Shown one piece after another: positions 8,591-17,835 of a DNA stretch of 64,000 nucleotides (within the stretch, counting starts at the first letter, position 1; every line of letters starts with the position of its first letter). Both the position numbers and the translations under genes were made by a program. The notes below the pieces were generated by a model that worked only from the letters and a program-made list of their open reading frames with translations, searched no databases and was not told the DNA's origin. Origin of the DNA: DASRQZ01 sp964571275 (GTDB taxonomy: Bacteria; Myxococcota_A; Polyangia; Fen-1088); contig CAZNCQ010000002.1 of assembly GCA_964571275.1 (NCBI GenBank), positions 28,311-92,310 of the forward strand, written 5' to 3'.

Positions 8591-9763
8591 TCAGAATCTC
8601 GACGTCAGCGCGCAGGAAAACCCCGACGACGCCGCTGGCAAGCACCCCAGCGACACCGCGCTGCCAGCCGGTGCGTGCGCGTCGCGGGCATCGGGCGCGG
8701 TCAGAAAAAAGACCAGCGCGCCGATCGCGGCCGCGCCGGCGGTTGCGTAGCCGGCGATGGCGAGCGTCAATCTCAGACTTGCGTCCTGGTGCAAGCCCAA
8801 GCAGGGCCCGCCGCCGTAGTCGGGGGGCGCGCTCGCATTGCACAGGAGCCGCGTGGGGGCCATTGGATCCTTCACCACGTTGAACTCTGCGTTCTTCTGC
8901 GACCACAGCACCTGTGCCGTGACTCCCCCGGCCAACCCGAGCACGCCGATGCCGACCGAAACCCACGCGGCGCTGATCTGCCAGGGTCGACCCGAGGGTG
9001 ACGGCTCGACCGCTGGATTGTCGACGATCTTGGGTGGCCGCTCGGTCGATGGCCTCGCGTCATCGTTGTCCATCGCCACCTTCCGCCGCGGCGGCGCCTC
9101 GTCGCTCGGCGGCCGCGTGGCCACCACCGGCGGCTTCGCCGGTTCGGGCGGCGGGACTGGCGACAGCTTGACCACCACGCGCAGCTTTTGCCCCGCGATC
9201 GGCGCGACCGAGCGCGTCTCCGCGACCATGCCCGCCTTCTCGAGCTTCACCTCGTGCGTGCCGGGCGCGACCACGACCGGGCGCACCAGCGGCACCTTGC
9301 CGGCGTCCCGACCGTCGATGCGCACGGTGCTGCCGCTGTCTTCGGCCACGACCTCGATGTATGCGAGCTTGGGGCGCAGCGCCTGCACCTCGCGCTCGGC
9401 CTCGGCGCGGCTCGCCTTGGGGGCGAACGGGGCCTCGTCGAGGAAGATATCGAAGGAGCGCAACGCTTCCACGTCGTTGCCGAGCCCGCGGTACGCCTTG
9501 CCCATGTTGAACATGATCTTGGGGCTCTGCACCAGGGCGAACGCCTCGTTGAACTTCGCGAGCGCGCCGCGGTTGTCACCCTTTTGCAACAAGCGAACGC
9601 CCTCGACCTGCAGCGCCTGCGCCTGCTTCTTGGCGTCATCCGACTGCGCGCGCGCCGCCGATGCGAGCGAGACGATCAGCAATGCTGCCAGGAACGAAAT
9701 CCACAACGAGCCGGCGCGCGTTGGCGCGGCCGGCGACCACTCGATTTGATGTTTTCGATGCAC
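8591..9763 (-). CDS. Secreted TPR and PEGA-domain protein with C-terminal membrane helices
   Basis: About 390 residues. A signal peptide (LWISFLAALLIVSLASAARA) is followed by a TPR-like helical segment with repeats such as EGVRLLQKGDNRGALAKFNEA. Next comes a PEGA beta-domain (VRIDGRDAGKVPLVRPVVVA), a Pro-rich linker, and two hydrophobic helices near the C-terminus (SVGIGVLGLAGGVTAQVLW; IAGYATAGAAAIGALVFFL). This TPR-PEGA-helix architecture is common in Myxococcota envelope proteins of unknown function. I chose GTG 9763 because it begins just before the signal peptide; no good Shine-Dalgarno supports any start. The frame is open to an ATG at 9952, but the added residues look non-coding. Confidence 0.78.
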   Translation of the reverse strand: MHRKHQIEWSPAAPTRAGSLWISFLAALLIVSLASAARAQSDDAKKQAQALQVEGVRLLQKGDNRGALAKFNEAFALVQSPKIMFNMGKAYRGLGNDVEALRSFDIFLDEAPFAPKASRAEAEREVQALRPKLAYIEVVAEDSGSTVRIDGRDAGKVPLVRPVVVAPGTHEVKLEKAGMVAETRSVAPIAGQKLRVVVKLSPVPPPEPAKPPVVATRPPSDEAPPRRKVAMDNDDARPSTERPPKIVDNPAVEPSPSGRPWQISAAWVSVGIGVLGLAGGVTAQVLWSQKNAEFNVVKDPMAPTRLLCNASAPPDYGGGPCLGLHQDASLRLTLAIAGYATAGAAAIGALVFFLTAPDARDAHAPAGSAVSLGCLPAASSGFSCALTSRF

Positions 9764-10028
9764 GATTGACGGTCCGAAGAAGCGGGCCGCGACGTTAGCA
9801 CGGTCGCGAGGTGCGTCACAGGGCGGCGATTGCCAAATGCGGGCGCCGCTGGGCGTCGTCATTGTCGCCGGCGCGAGGGGGGCGAAAAAAGAGGCCGTCC
9901 CCGAAGCCTTCGAGCGTGTGTTAAAAGCGCCCGGTGCCGAGGGGGGTGGCAATCGCCGTGAGCGGAGCCCGCGAAGACGGCCCGCCTGGGCGCCCGCTCA
10001 CGGACGATTAACGAAATACGGGAACACG

Positions 10029-13000
10029 ATGAGCGTTCTACTTTCCAGACTCATGACTTCGATGGCCATCCTTCGTCACGGCAAGCAGATACTGGGGTTG
10101 ACCATCGTCGCTGCGGCGATCGCGACGGGGGCCGGCGGCTGTACGTCGGCGCGGTCGGGCGACTTGCCGGTCGGCACCGGCGGCACCGACGGCGGGGCGA
10201 CGGGGGGCGGAGCCGGCGGTCACGCCGTCGTCGACGGCGGGCCGGATCGCGCGCCCGACGCGCCCGGCGCGGACGGCGCCGCGGGCGGCGCTGGCGGCAA
10301 CACCGGCTGCGCGTCGGGATTCCACGACTGCACCGGCACCTGCGTCAAGAATTCCGATGTCGCGAACTGCGGCATGGCGTGCGTCACCTGCCCGATTCCC
10401 AGCGGCGGCTCGGCCACCTGTGACGGAACATCCTGCGGCGGATCCTGCCCGACGGGGATGAAGCTGTGCGCCGGCGCCTGCATCGACAGCGGCGCGTCAT
10501 GTTCAGGGGTGTGCGCCGCGGGCAGCCATGATTGCTCGGGAAGCTGCCAACCCAACGCCAGCCCGAACAGCTGCGGCGCCTCGTGCACGCCGTGCGCGGC
10601 GCCGACCAACGGAACGGCGACCTGCGACGGCGCGTCGTGCGGTTTCACCTGCGCGACCGGCTACCACGCTTGCGGAACTTCGTGCGTGCTCAACACCGCG
10701 GTGTCGTCGTGCGGATCGTCCTGCACGGCGTGCAGCGTGCCCACCGGAGGAGGCGCGACCTGCGACGGCACGTCGTGCGGCGGGACCTGCCCATCGGGAA
10801 TGAAGCTGTGCGCTGGTGCTTGCATCGCCAGCAGTGCGTCGTGCGCCGGCGTTTGCCCGAGCGGGACGCACGACTGCAGCGGGACCTGCCAGCCGAACAT
10901 CAGCCCCAATTCGTGCGGGACGACGGCATGCACGCCCTGCTCGACGCCCACCAATGGGATGTCGACCTGTGACGGCACCAGTTGCGGATTCACTTGCAGC
11001 ACCGGCTACCACGTGTGCGGCAGCTCGTGCCAGGCGAACAGTAGCCCGATGACGTGCGGCACGTCATGCACCACGCCCTGCACCGCGCCCGCGAACGCCA
11101 CCGCGACCTGTGACGGCACCCAGTGCGGTTTCGCGTGCAATACCGGGTTCCACCTGTGCGGCAGCGCCTGCGTCGCCAACAGCAGCGTCGGCAACTGCGG
11201 CACGACGTCGTGCACCGCGTGCACGCCGCCGGCGAACGCGACCTCGACCTGCGACGGCACCCAGTGTGGTTTCACCTGCGGCACCGGGTTCCACGCGTGC
11301 GGGACCGGCTGCGTCGCCAACACCAGCACGGCCGGTTGCGGCACATCCTGCACGCCCTGCTCGGTCCCGACGGGCGGCGGCACGGCCACCTGTGACGGCG
11401 CCTCGTGCGGCGGCACCTGCCCGTCGGGAATGAAGCTATGCGCCGGCGCCTGCATCGCCAACGCCGCCTCCTGCAATGGGGTCTGTCCGAGCGGCTCGCA
11501 CGATTGCTCGGGCACCTGCCAATCGAATACCAGCGTCGGCAGCTGCGGCACCACGTCGTGCACGCCGTGCCCGTCATCCGCCAACGCGACCGCCACCTGC
11601 GACGGCACCAAGTGCGGCTCCACCTGCAATAGCAGCTTCCACCTGTGTGGCGGCGCCTGCGTGTCGAACAGCGCGACCACCAGCTGCGGCACCACGTCCT
11701 GCACGATGTGCACGCCGCCGGCGAACTCCACTGCCACCTGCGACGGCACCCAGTGCGGCTTCACCTGCGGCGCCAGCTTCCACAACTGCAGCGGCACGTG
11801 CGCCTCCAACACCAGCACCATGACCTGCGGCACCTTCTGCACCCCGTGCACGCCGCCCGCCAACGCGACCGCGACCTGCGACGGCACCAAGTGCGGCTTC
11901 ACCTGCAACACCGGCTTCCACCTTTGTGGAACCGCGTGCCTCTCCAATTCCAGCATCAACAGCTGCGGCACGACCTCGTGCACCATGTGCACGCCGCCGG
12001 CGAACTCCACGGCCACCTGCGACGGCACCCAGTGCGGCTTCACCTGCAGCACCGGGTTCCATAACTGCAGCGGCACCTGCTCGTCGAACACCAGCACCAG
12101 CAGCTGCGGCACGACCTCGTGCACCATGTGCCCGCAGCCCGCGAACTCCACCTCGACTTGCAACGGCACCCAGTGCGGCTTCACCTGCGGCAATGGAACC
12201 ACGGCGTGCTCGAACGCCTGCGTGCTCACCGCGTCGGATCCTCTGAACTGCGGCACCTGCAACCACAACTGTCAGGGTGGCGCGTGCGTGAGCGGCGTGT
12301 GCCAGGGCCGCGTGGTCACCACGATTGCGTCGGGCGGGTCCGCGGGGGGCTTGATGACGCTCTCGGGAACCAAGCTCTACGTCCAGCTGGTGGGCCGGGG
12401 CGTCATATCTGGCATGAGCGTGTTCGAGGGCGCCACTGATGGCTCGGAACCGAATGGCGCGCTCATCGCGGGTGCCCTGTCGAACGTCCCGCTCGACGGC
12501 AAGCTCTACTGGCAGACCATGGCCGCCGATGTCTCGTCCTACACAATCTCGAGCTGCTCGATTGCCAGCTGCTCGACCACGATCGCGCCGCTCGTTGCGC
12601 GAGGGCTGGTGTCAGGCAGCATCCAGGTCTTCGTCAGCGCCATCGTGGCGGATCCAACCAATCATCAGCTCGTCGTGTTCGAGCAACAACAGATCGGCAG
12701 TCTGTTCGCCGAGCAGTTCATCCTGCGCATCAACACGAACGGCACCGTCCAGCAGGTGGCGCAGGTCGGCAACCCGGCGCAAGGGACGATCTACACGCCC
12801 AACAACCGGCCGGATCGGTTCTTCTGGTTCAACCAGGCGAGCACGACGTTCGTGCCGACCTACCTTCCCACCTCGAATACCGGCGGGGTTCCGATTCCGC
12901 TGCTTCCGACCGGCCAGGCCGGGCTGGCACAGCGGTTCTTCGCCAGCGACACCACCGCCGTGTGGGTGAACTACGACACCTCGTTCGCCAACCCCATCAC

Positions 13001-13283
13001 CAGCAGCGTACCGCTGCCGAACGGCATCGTGAGCGGCAATCCGACGCTGCTCTACACCGGCTTCTTCGATGGCGTGATCGACAACAGCAACGCCTTCGGC
13101 TCCTTCTTGCCGGCGGGAGCGGGGTCGACCGACGCCGTGTCGCGCTGCGCGCTTAGCGGCTGCACGCCGGTCGCGATCGCCCGCGGCCAGAACGGCCAGT
13201 CCAGCTTCCTGACCGATAGCACCCAGGTCTACTGGCTCAACTTCGCCAGCACCACGATACAGGTCTACGCCGCCGTGAAATGA
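10029..13283 (+). CDS. Large lipoprotein with 12 cysteine-rich tandem repeats and a C-terminal globular domain
   Basis: About 1084 residues. A hydrophobic segment (ILGLTIVAAAIATGAGGC) ends in a plausible lipobox and is followed by a Gly/Asp linker. Residues of about 95-720 are 12 degenerate cysteine-rich repeats, each carrying a T-C-(D/N)-G-x-x-C-G-(F/G/S)-x-C core. The last about 340 residues are cysteine-poor and beta-rich (LMTLSGTKLYVQL, SSYTISSCSIASCSTT), resembling a propeller-like sensor or adhesin head. No enzyme motif is seen. ATG 10029 gives a normal signal peptide; the frame is open back to 9837 without sense. It converges with the CBM3 lipoprotein gene, with stops 9 bases apart. 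Function unknown; surface display is inferred. Confidence 0.85.
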   Translation: MSVLLSRLMTSMAILRHGKQILGLTIVAAAIATGAGGCTSARSGDLPVGTGGTDGGATGGGAGGHAVVDGGPDRAPDAPGADGAAGGAGGNTGCASGFHDCTGTCVKNSDVANCGMACVTCPIPSGGSATCDGTSCGGSCPTGMKLCAGACIDSGASCSGVCAAGSHDCSGSCQPNASPNSCGASCTPCAAPTNGTATCDGASCGFTCATGYHACGTSCVLNTAVSSCGSSCTACSVPTGGGATCDGTSCGGTCPSGMKLCAGACIASSASCAGVCPSGTHDCSGTCQPNISPNSCGTTACTPCSTPTNGMSTCDGTSCGFTCSTGYHVCGSSCQANSSPMTCGTSCTTPCTAPANATATCDGTQCGFACNTGFHLCGSACVANSSVGNCGTTSCTACTPPANATSTCDGTQCGFTCGTGFHACGTGCVANTSTAGCGTSCTPCSVPTGGGTATCDGASCGGTCPSGMKLCAGACIANAASCNGVCPSGSHDCSGTCQSNTSVGSCGTTSCTPCPSSANATATCDGTKCGSTCNSSFHLCGGACVSNSATTSCGTTSCTMCTPPANSTATCDGTQCGFTCGASFHNCSGTCASNTSTMTCGTFCTPCTPPANATATCDGTKCGFTCNTGFHLCGTACLSNSSINSCGTTSCTMCTPPANSTATCDGTQCGFTCSTGFHNCSGTCSSNTSTSSCGTTSCTMCPQPANSTSTCNGTQCGFTCGNGTTACSNACVLTASDPLNCGTCNHNCQGGACVSGVCQGRVVTTIASGGSAGGLMTLSGTKLYVQLVGRGVISGMSVFEGATDGSEPNGALIAGALSNVPLDGKLYWQTMAADVSSYTISSCSIASCSTTIAPLVARGLVSGSIQVFVSAIVADPTNHQLVVFEQQQIGSLFAEQFILRINTNGTVQQVAQVGNPAQGTIYTPNNRPDRFFWFNQASTTFVPTYLPTSNTGGVPIPLLPTGQAGLAQRFFASDTTAVWVNYDTSFANPITSSVPLPNGIVSGNPTLLYTGFFDGVIDNSNAFGSFLPAGAGSTDAVSRCALSGCTPVAIARGQNGQSSFLTDSTQVYWLNFASTTIQVYAAVK
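10320..12210 (+). repeat. Tandem repeat array coding 12 cysteine-rich modules
   Basis: Within the preceding gene the DNA repeats with a unit of roughly 120-190 bases. Each unit contains a near-constant stretch encoding a C-D-G-T-x-C-G core flanked by Thr/Asn/Ser/Cys codons. I counted 12 occurrences of the T-C-(D/N)-G core. Units alternate between a 'GFTCxTGFHxC' form and a 'GGTCPSGMKLCAGAC' form. High identity between units makes this a likely site of recombination and of assembly collapse. Confidence 0.8.
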
Positions 13284-13292
13284 GCTGCGCGC

Positions 13293-15137
13293 TCACGGCG
13301 CCGGCGGCTCGATGCCCCAGATCAACACGCCCTGGCGATACAACGTCACGTGCGTCCAGTCGGCGAGCGCGGTCTTCGTCGCGTCGAACGAATAGTCGCC
13401 GGTCTGCGTGTACGTGATGCCGAATGACGGGTTCAGGCTGTTGAACCGCGAGTCGACGACCGCCGTCCCGCCGTTGCCGGTCATCGTGCCCGCGGCGGCG
13501 GTGAATCCGAGTTGCAGGAACGTGTCGGCGCCGGCGCGCGTGACCGCCGTGAACGTCGTGGTCATGCTGGCCTGAATCTGCGCGTTGGCGCTGTTGGTCG
13601 CGAAGTCGACGACCGCGGCCTCGCTGGTCGCGCCGTCGTTCGTGAACCAGTAACGAATCGTGAGATCCGACAGGTTGACCGTAGCGGTGCCGACGTTGAT
13701 CAGCTTGAACGCCGGATGGGGGCTGTTGGTCGTCGCCGTCGCGACGCCGGCCTGATACTGCACGCGGATCGATCCGCAGGTGTTGCCCGTGCACACGTTG
13801 GGCGCGGCGCAATCCGCGGCGGACGTCGCGACGGTGCAGCTCACCTTGCAGACGTTGTTGGCGGCGTCGCACAGGAAGCCACCCGCACAGGTGGTGGTGG
13901 CCGGCGCCGCGCACGCTCCCGCGCCGTTGCACGTCCGCACCGCGGTCCGCACCGCGCCCGTGGGGCAGCTGCCCGGCGCGCACACCGATCCGTTCGGGTA
14001 GAAATGACACGCGCCCGCTCCGTCGCACGTGCCGTCGGTGCCGCAGGTCGTGGGACCTTGATCGACACACTGGCCGCCGACCACCGGGGCGAGGCCGGCG
14101 GCGACCGGCACACAGACGGCGCCGACAGCCGTCAGCCCGCACGCCTGGCAGGTGCCACAGGTGACCGGCGGCCCCACCACGCAGCTTCCGGCACCGTCGC
14201 AGCGCCCTTGCCCTGTCCCGGTCGCGCCCGAGCAGGTCGGGTCCTGACAGACCGTGTTCGCCAGGTACAGATGACAGGCCCCCTTTCCGTCGCAGGTCCC
14301 GTCGGTGCCGCAGGTCGTGCGGCCGCTGTCGGCGCATTGCGCGAGCGGATCGTCACCCGCCGCCACTGGCGTGCAGGTGCCGGCCGCGCCGGTGAGCGCG
14401 CACGACTGGCAGGTTCCGCTGCAATCGGTCTGGCAACAGACCCCTTGCGCGCAGATCAGGCTGTTGCACTCGTCGCCGACAGCGCATGCCGCGCCCAGCG
14501 GTTTGCGGCCACAGCTGCCGCCGCTGCAGAAGCTGCCCGGGATGCAGTCGTTGTTGGTCGTGCAGGTCGTGAGGCAATCATCGCCGGTCGGATTGCATTG
14601 ATAAGGATCGCAGGGCTGCCCCGACGTCGGCCGGCAGACGCTATCGCTGGTGCAGCGGGACGCGTTGGTCCGCGTCGAACCAGAACAGCTCTGCGGCAGG
14701 CAGGAGGCGCCGACGGGATAGTGGCGGCAGGCGCCGGAGCCATCGCAGGTTCCGTCGCGCCCGCAGCTGGCGATGCCGTCGTCGGGGCAATCGTCGCGCG
14801 GATCGGTGCCGACGTCGGCGAGCGCGCAGATGCCCTCACTGCCCTCGAGCGCGCAGGAGTGACAGATATCGGGGCAAGCCGTCGCGCAGCAGAGGCCGTC
14901 GACGCAGACACCGCTCGTACACGCCGAATCGTCGGTGCAGGGAAAACCGTTGCCCAGCGTCGGCGCCATCTCATCGACCGCGGTGTCGACGGCGGCGTCG
15001 ACTGCGGCATCGTCGCCGCCGCCGCCCGCACCGCCGGCGCCGTCAGGGATCCCCTGCGTGCGCGCACACGACGCCAGACTGCATAACGTGACGCCGAGAA
15101 CGAACGCGTCAGCGAACGAGAACGAACGACTTCGCAT
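13293..15137 (-). CDS. Cysteine-rich lipoprotein with C-terminal CBM3-like domain
   Basis: A 614-residue protein with lipobox LASC and an acidic Ala/Asp linker. A long cysteine-rich region follows (about residues 50-450) with repeats of the form GTDGTCDGxGACH and C-C-x-T-x-C motifs. The last about 150 residues match a family 3 carbohydrate-binding module: HPAFKLINVGTATVNLSDL, IRYWFTNDGATSEAAVVDF and LADWTHVTLYRQGVLIWGIE. CBM3 proteins bind crystalline cellulose or chitin; here no catalytic domain is present, so it may act as a surface adhesin for polysaccharide. It is divergent from the GH3 glycosidase gene across a 302-base intergenic region, which suggests shared control. Start ATG 15137 gives a proper lipoprotein signal peptide. 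Confidence 0.88.
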   Translation of the reverse strand: MRSRSFSFADAFVLGVTLCSLASCARTQGIPDGAGGAGGGGDDAAVDAAVDTAVDEMAPTLGNGFPCTDDSACTSGVCVDGLCCATACPDICHSCALEGSEGICALADVGTDPRDDCPDDGIASCGRDGTCDGSGACRHYPVGASCLPQSCSGSTRTNASRCTSDSVCRPTSGQPCDPYQCNPTGDDCLTTCTTNNDCIPGSFCSGGSCGRKPLGAACAVGDECNSLICAQGVCCQTDCSGTCQSCALTGAAGTCTPVAAGDDPLAQCADSGRTTCGTDGTCDGKGACHLYLANTVCQDPTCSGATGTGQGRCDGAGSCVVGPPVTCGTCQACGLTAVGAVCVPVAAGLAPVVGGQCVDQGPTTCGTDGTCDGAGACHFYPNGSVCAPGSCPTGAVRTAVRTCNGAGACAAPATTTCAGGFLCDAANNVCKVSCTVATSAADCAAPNVCTGNTCGSIRVQYQAGVATATTNSPHPAFKLINVGTATVNLSDLTIRYWFTNDGATSEAAVVDFATNSANAQIQASMTTTFTAVTRAGADTFLQLGFTAAAGTMTGNGGTAVVDSRFNSLNPSFGITYTQTGDYSFDATKTALADWTHVTLYRQGVLIWGIEPPAP

Positions 15138-15439
15138 CTCTACCCAGCCCTCGCGACCCGTCCAATCTGTAACGAACCGATCGCTCGCGTCAATCCAGCG
15201 GCGCGTCAGCGCACACAAAAAAGAGAGCGAACAGATCGCCTGCGGCGCGCACTCCCGGCGACGGGGATGACCACTTGCAGCAGCAACATAATTCGAACCT
15301 CGATAAGCTAGCGGTCGCATTCCGGACCCATTCCCTCCATCCAAGGGCAGCTCGGTACGAATATCTTCCCGCTCGCTGCCCCGGCGATCCCGACTTCGAG
15401 AGTTGACACCAATATTGGCCGCGCCGCTACTGTAGCGCT
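15138..15439. promoter_or_regulatory. Divergent intergenic region between CBM3 and GH3 genes; candidate promoter at 15403-15433
   Basis: This 302-base stretch holds no gene. Near its right end lies TTGACA (15403-15408), followed at once by a perfect 10-bp palindrome CCAATATTGG (15409-15418) and a weak -10-like TACTGT (15428-15433). The spacer is 19 bases, longer than ideal. A palindrome between -35 and -10 is a common operator position, so the GH3 gene may be repressed from here. No promoter could be recognised for the CBM3 gene. Confidence 0.35.
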
Positions 15440-17821
15440 GTGAAATCGACTGACCTGATGAAGGTGGCGGCGGCCGTGCTGGCGGCGGCGGTGGGCGCGC
15501 TGGCGTCCGGGTGTTCGGGCGGCAACTCGAGCGCGTCGGGAATGGGTGGCGCGACCGGAGCGGGCGGGCTGGCGGTCGCGACCTGCGCCGCCGACCCCGC
15601 GCCCAGCGCGGCGGGCGGCGCGGGTGGCACGACGACCTGCCAGAGCAACCCCGCCGACTACCCGTACATGTTCTGGGACCCGTGCGCGCCGCTGGAGGAT
15701 CGCATCAACGACCTTCTGACCCAGCTCACGCTCGATGAGAAGCAGACATTGCTCACGCCCGGCGCGCCGGGCGTGCCGCGGCTGAATCTGCCGCCGCTGG
15801 CGCTGATGACGGAAGGCCTGCACGGGCTGGCAACCGCGTCCGACCCCACCACGACCACCGGCAGCCTGATCCTGACCGCCACCCAGTTTCCGCAAGCATT
15901 CGGCCTGGGCGAATCCTGGGACCCCCAGGTCACGAACACCGTGGGCGCCACCGCCGGCTACGAAGCGCGCGTCTACCACGCGCATGGCGTCGGCCCCACC
16001 GGGCGGGGCGCCGGCCTGGTCGTGCTCACGCCCAACGTCGATCTCGCGCGCGATCCGCGCTGGGGCCGCACCGAGGAGTCCTATGGCGAGGATCCATTCC
16101 TGATCGGCGAGATGGCCAAGAGCTACATCGCGGGCCTGCACGGCAACGACCCCAAGTACCTCCTGGCGGGGTCGCTGCTGAAACACTTCATGGCCAACAG
16201 CAACGAGGACACGCGCATGACCAGCTCGTCGAACCTCGACGACCGCAACCTGCGCGAGTACTACTCGGCGTCGTTCGCGACCGCGGTGCGCGGCGGCGCC
16301 AACGCGATGATGACCGCGTACAACCAGATCAACGGCATCCCGGCGGCGGTGACGCCGCTCCTGAAGTCGATGGTGATCGGCGAATGGGGATTCCAGGGGT
16401 TCTTTGCCACCGACGGACAGGCCCCCAGCAACCTGGTCAGCGGCCAGCACTACTACACGAACATCGATCAATCGATCGGCGCGGTCATCGCCGGCGGCAC
16501 CGGCATTCTGCTGCAAAATGCGGCCGTGACATCGATCCGCGACGACGTTCAGACCGGCGCTCTCAGCGGCGACGACATCGATGCAGCGTTGCGGCCGGTG
16601 TTCCGGGTGCGTTTCCGGCTGGGCGAATTCGATCCACCGGAGATGGTGCCCTACAGCCAGATCCAGGGCACCGAGACGCCATGGAACACGCCAGACGCCA
16701 GCGCGCGCGTACTGGACGTGACCCACAAGACGCTGGTGCTGCTCAAGAACGACGACAACACCTTGCCGCTCGACCGCACTCAGCTCGGCAGCGTCGCCGT
16801 GATCGGGCCGCGCGCCGATTCCGTGCTGCGCGACTGGTATGGCGGCAATCCGCCGTACGCGGTGACTCCGCGGCAAGGGATCGCCAACAAGCTCGGGCCC
16901 GGCGTCACCATCAACTACGCTCTCGATGACAGCACCGGCGAAGCGACCGCGGCGGCGGCGGCCTCCGACGTCGCGCTGGTGTTCGTCGGCAACCACCCGA
17001 CCTGCGGCGACTCGCCGTTTCCGCCCTGGGGCACCTGCCCGTCGCAGTACGAGGGGCGCGAACAGGTCGACCGCGTCTACATCACGCTCGAGCCGTCGCA
17101 GCTGGAACTGGTTCAGAGCGTGAGGGCGGCCAACGCGCGCACGATCGTGGTGCTGGTGTCGAGCTTCCCGATCGGCATCGACTGGATCAACGACAACGTG
17201 CCGGCGGTGTTGCACGTCACCAACTCCAGCCAGGAGCTGGGCAATGCCGTCGCCGACGCGCTCTTCGGCGACTACAACCCCGGTGGCCGCACGACGACCA
17301 CCTGGTATCACAGCGAGGCCGACATTCCGACCGCCCTCACCGACTACGACATCAAGGAGGGCACGACGTACTGGTACTACACCGGCTCGCCGCTCTACCC
17401 GTTCGGCCACGGATTGTCGTATTCGACGTTCGCCTACTCGAACCTGACCATCAGCGCGCCCAGCGTGTCGCCGACGGCGGCCGCGGGATCCTGCGCCGCG
17501 GTCACGGTCGGCGCCGACGTCACCAATACCAGCGCGATCGCAGGCGACGAGGTCGTGCAGCTCTACGTCGCGTATCCCAACTCGACGCTGTCGCCGGACC
17601 AGGGACCGCGCCCACGCCAGCAGCTGCGCGGCTTCCAGCGCGTCAGCATCGCCGCCGGCCAGACGGCGCACGTGACGTTCCGGATCGGCGCGAGCGATCT
17701 CTCTTATTACGACGCCGCCAGCGCCGCGTTCGCCGTCGAGGCGGGGGCACCGGTCGAGCTGCAGATCGGCGCGTCGTCGGCCGACATCCGCCTGCGCGGC
17801 ATGCTCGACGTGGTGCCGTAG
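15440..17821 (+). CDS. Glycoside hydrolase family 3 lipoprotein (beta-glucosidase/xylosidase type)
   Basis: About 793 residues. A short signal peptide has lipobox LASGC and is followed by a Gly/Ala linker. The GH3 N-terminal barrel includes LMTEGLHGLA, LTPNVDLARDPRWGRTEESY, the lysine-histidine pair in SLLKHFMAN, and the nucleophile region GFFATDGQAP in place of the commoner SDW form. The C-terminal GH3 sandwich (TLVLLKNDDNTLPLD, VAVIGPRAD) and a fibronectin-III-like domain (PLYPFGHGLSYSTFAYSNL) complete a full-length enzyme. It would release terminal beta-linked sugars outside the cytoplasm. GTG 15440 and ATG 15458 (MKVAAAVLAAAVGALASGC) are both possible starts; the latter gives the cleaner signal peptide. 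The neighbouring CBM3 lipoprotein suggests plant or cell-wall polysaccharide use. Confidence 0.93.
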   Translation: MKSTDLMKVAAAVLAAAVGALASGCSGGNSSASGMGGATGAGGLAVATCAADPAPSAAGGAGGTTTCQSNPADYPYMFWDPCAPLEDRINDLLTQLTLDEKQTLLTPGAPGVPRLNLPPLALMTEGLHGLATASDPTTTTGSLILTATQFPQAFGLGESWDPQVTNTVGATAGYEARVYHAHGVGPTGRGAGLVVLTPNVDLARDPRWGRTEESYGEDPFLIGEMAKSYIAGLHGNDPKYLLAGSLLKHFMANSNEDTRMTSSSNLDDRNLREYYSASFATAVRGGANAMMTAYNQINGIPAAVTPLLKSMVIGEWGFQGFFATDGQAPSNLVSGQHYYTNIDQSIGAVIAGGTGILLQNAAVTSIRDDVQTGALSGDDIDAALRPVFRVRFRLGEFDPPEMVPYSQIQGTETPWNTPDASARVLDVTHKTLVLLKNDDNTLPLDRTQLGSVAVIGPRADSVLRDWYGGNPPYAVTPRQGIANKLGPGVTINYALDDSTGEATAAAAASDVALVFVGNHPTCGDSPFPPWGTCPSQYEGREQVDRVYITLEPSQLELVQSVRAANARTIVVLVSSFPIGIDWINDNVPAVLHVTNSSQELGNAVADALFGDYNPGGRTTTTWYHSEADIPTALTDYDIKEGTTYWYYTGSPLYPFGHGLSYSTFAYSNLTISAPSVSPTAAAGSCAAVTVGADVTNTSAIAGDEVVQLYVAYPNSTLSPDQGPRPRQQLRGFQRVSIAAGQTAHVTFRIGASDLSYYDAASAAFAVEAGAPVELQIGASSADIRLRGMLDVVP

Positions 17822-17835
17822 GCGCAGCCGGGGAA

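Noticed and set aside
10320..12210. Regular repeats suggesting a CRISPR array
   Set aside because: The repeats are in-frame protein-coding modules of a lipoprotein, far longer than CRISPR repeats, with no spacers or cas genes.
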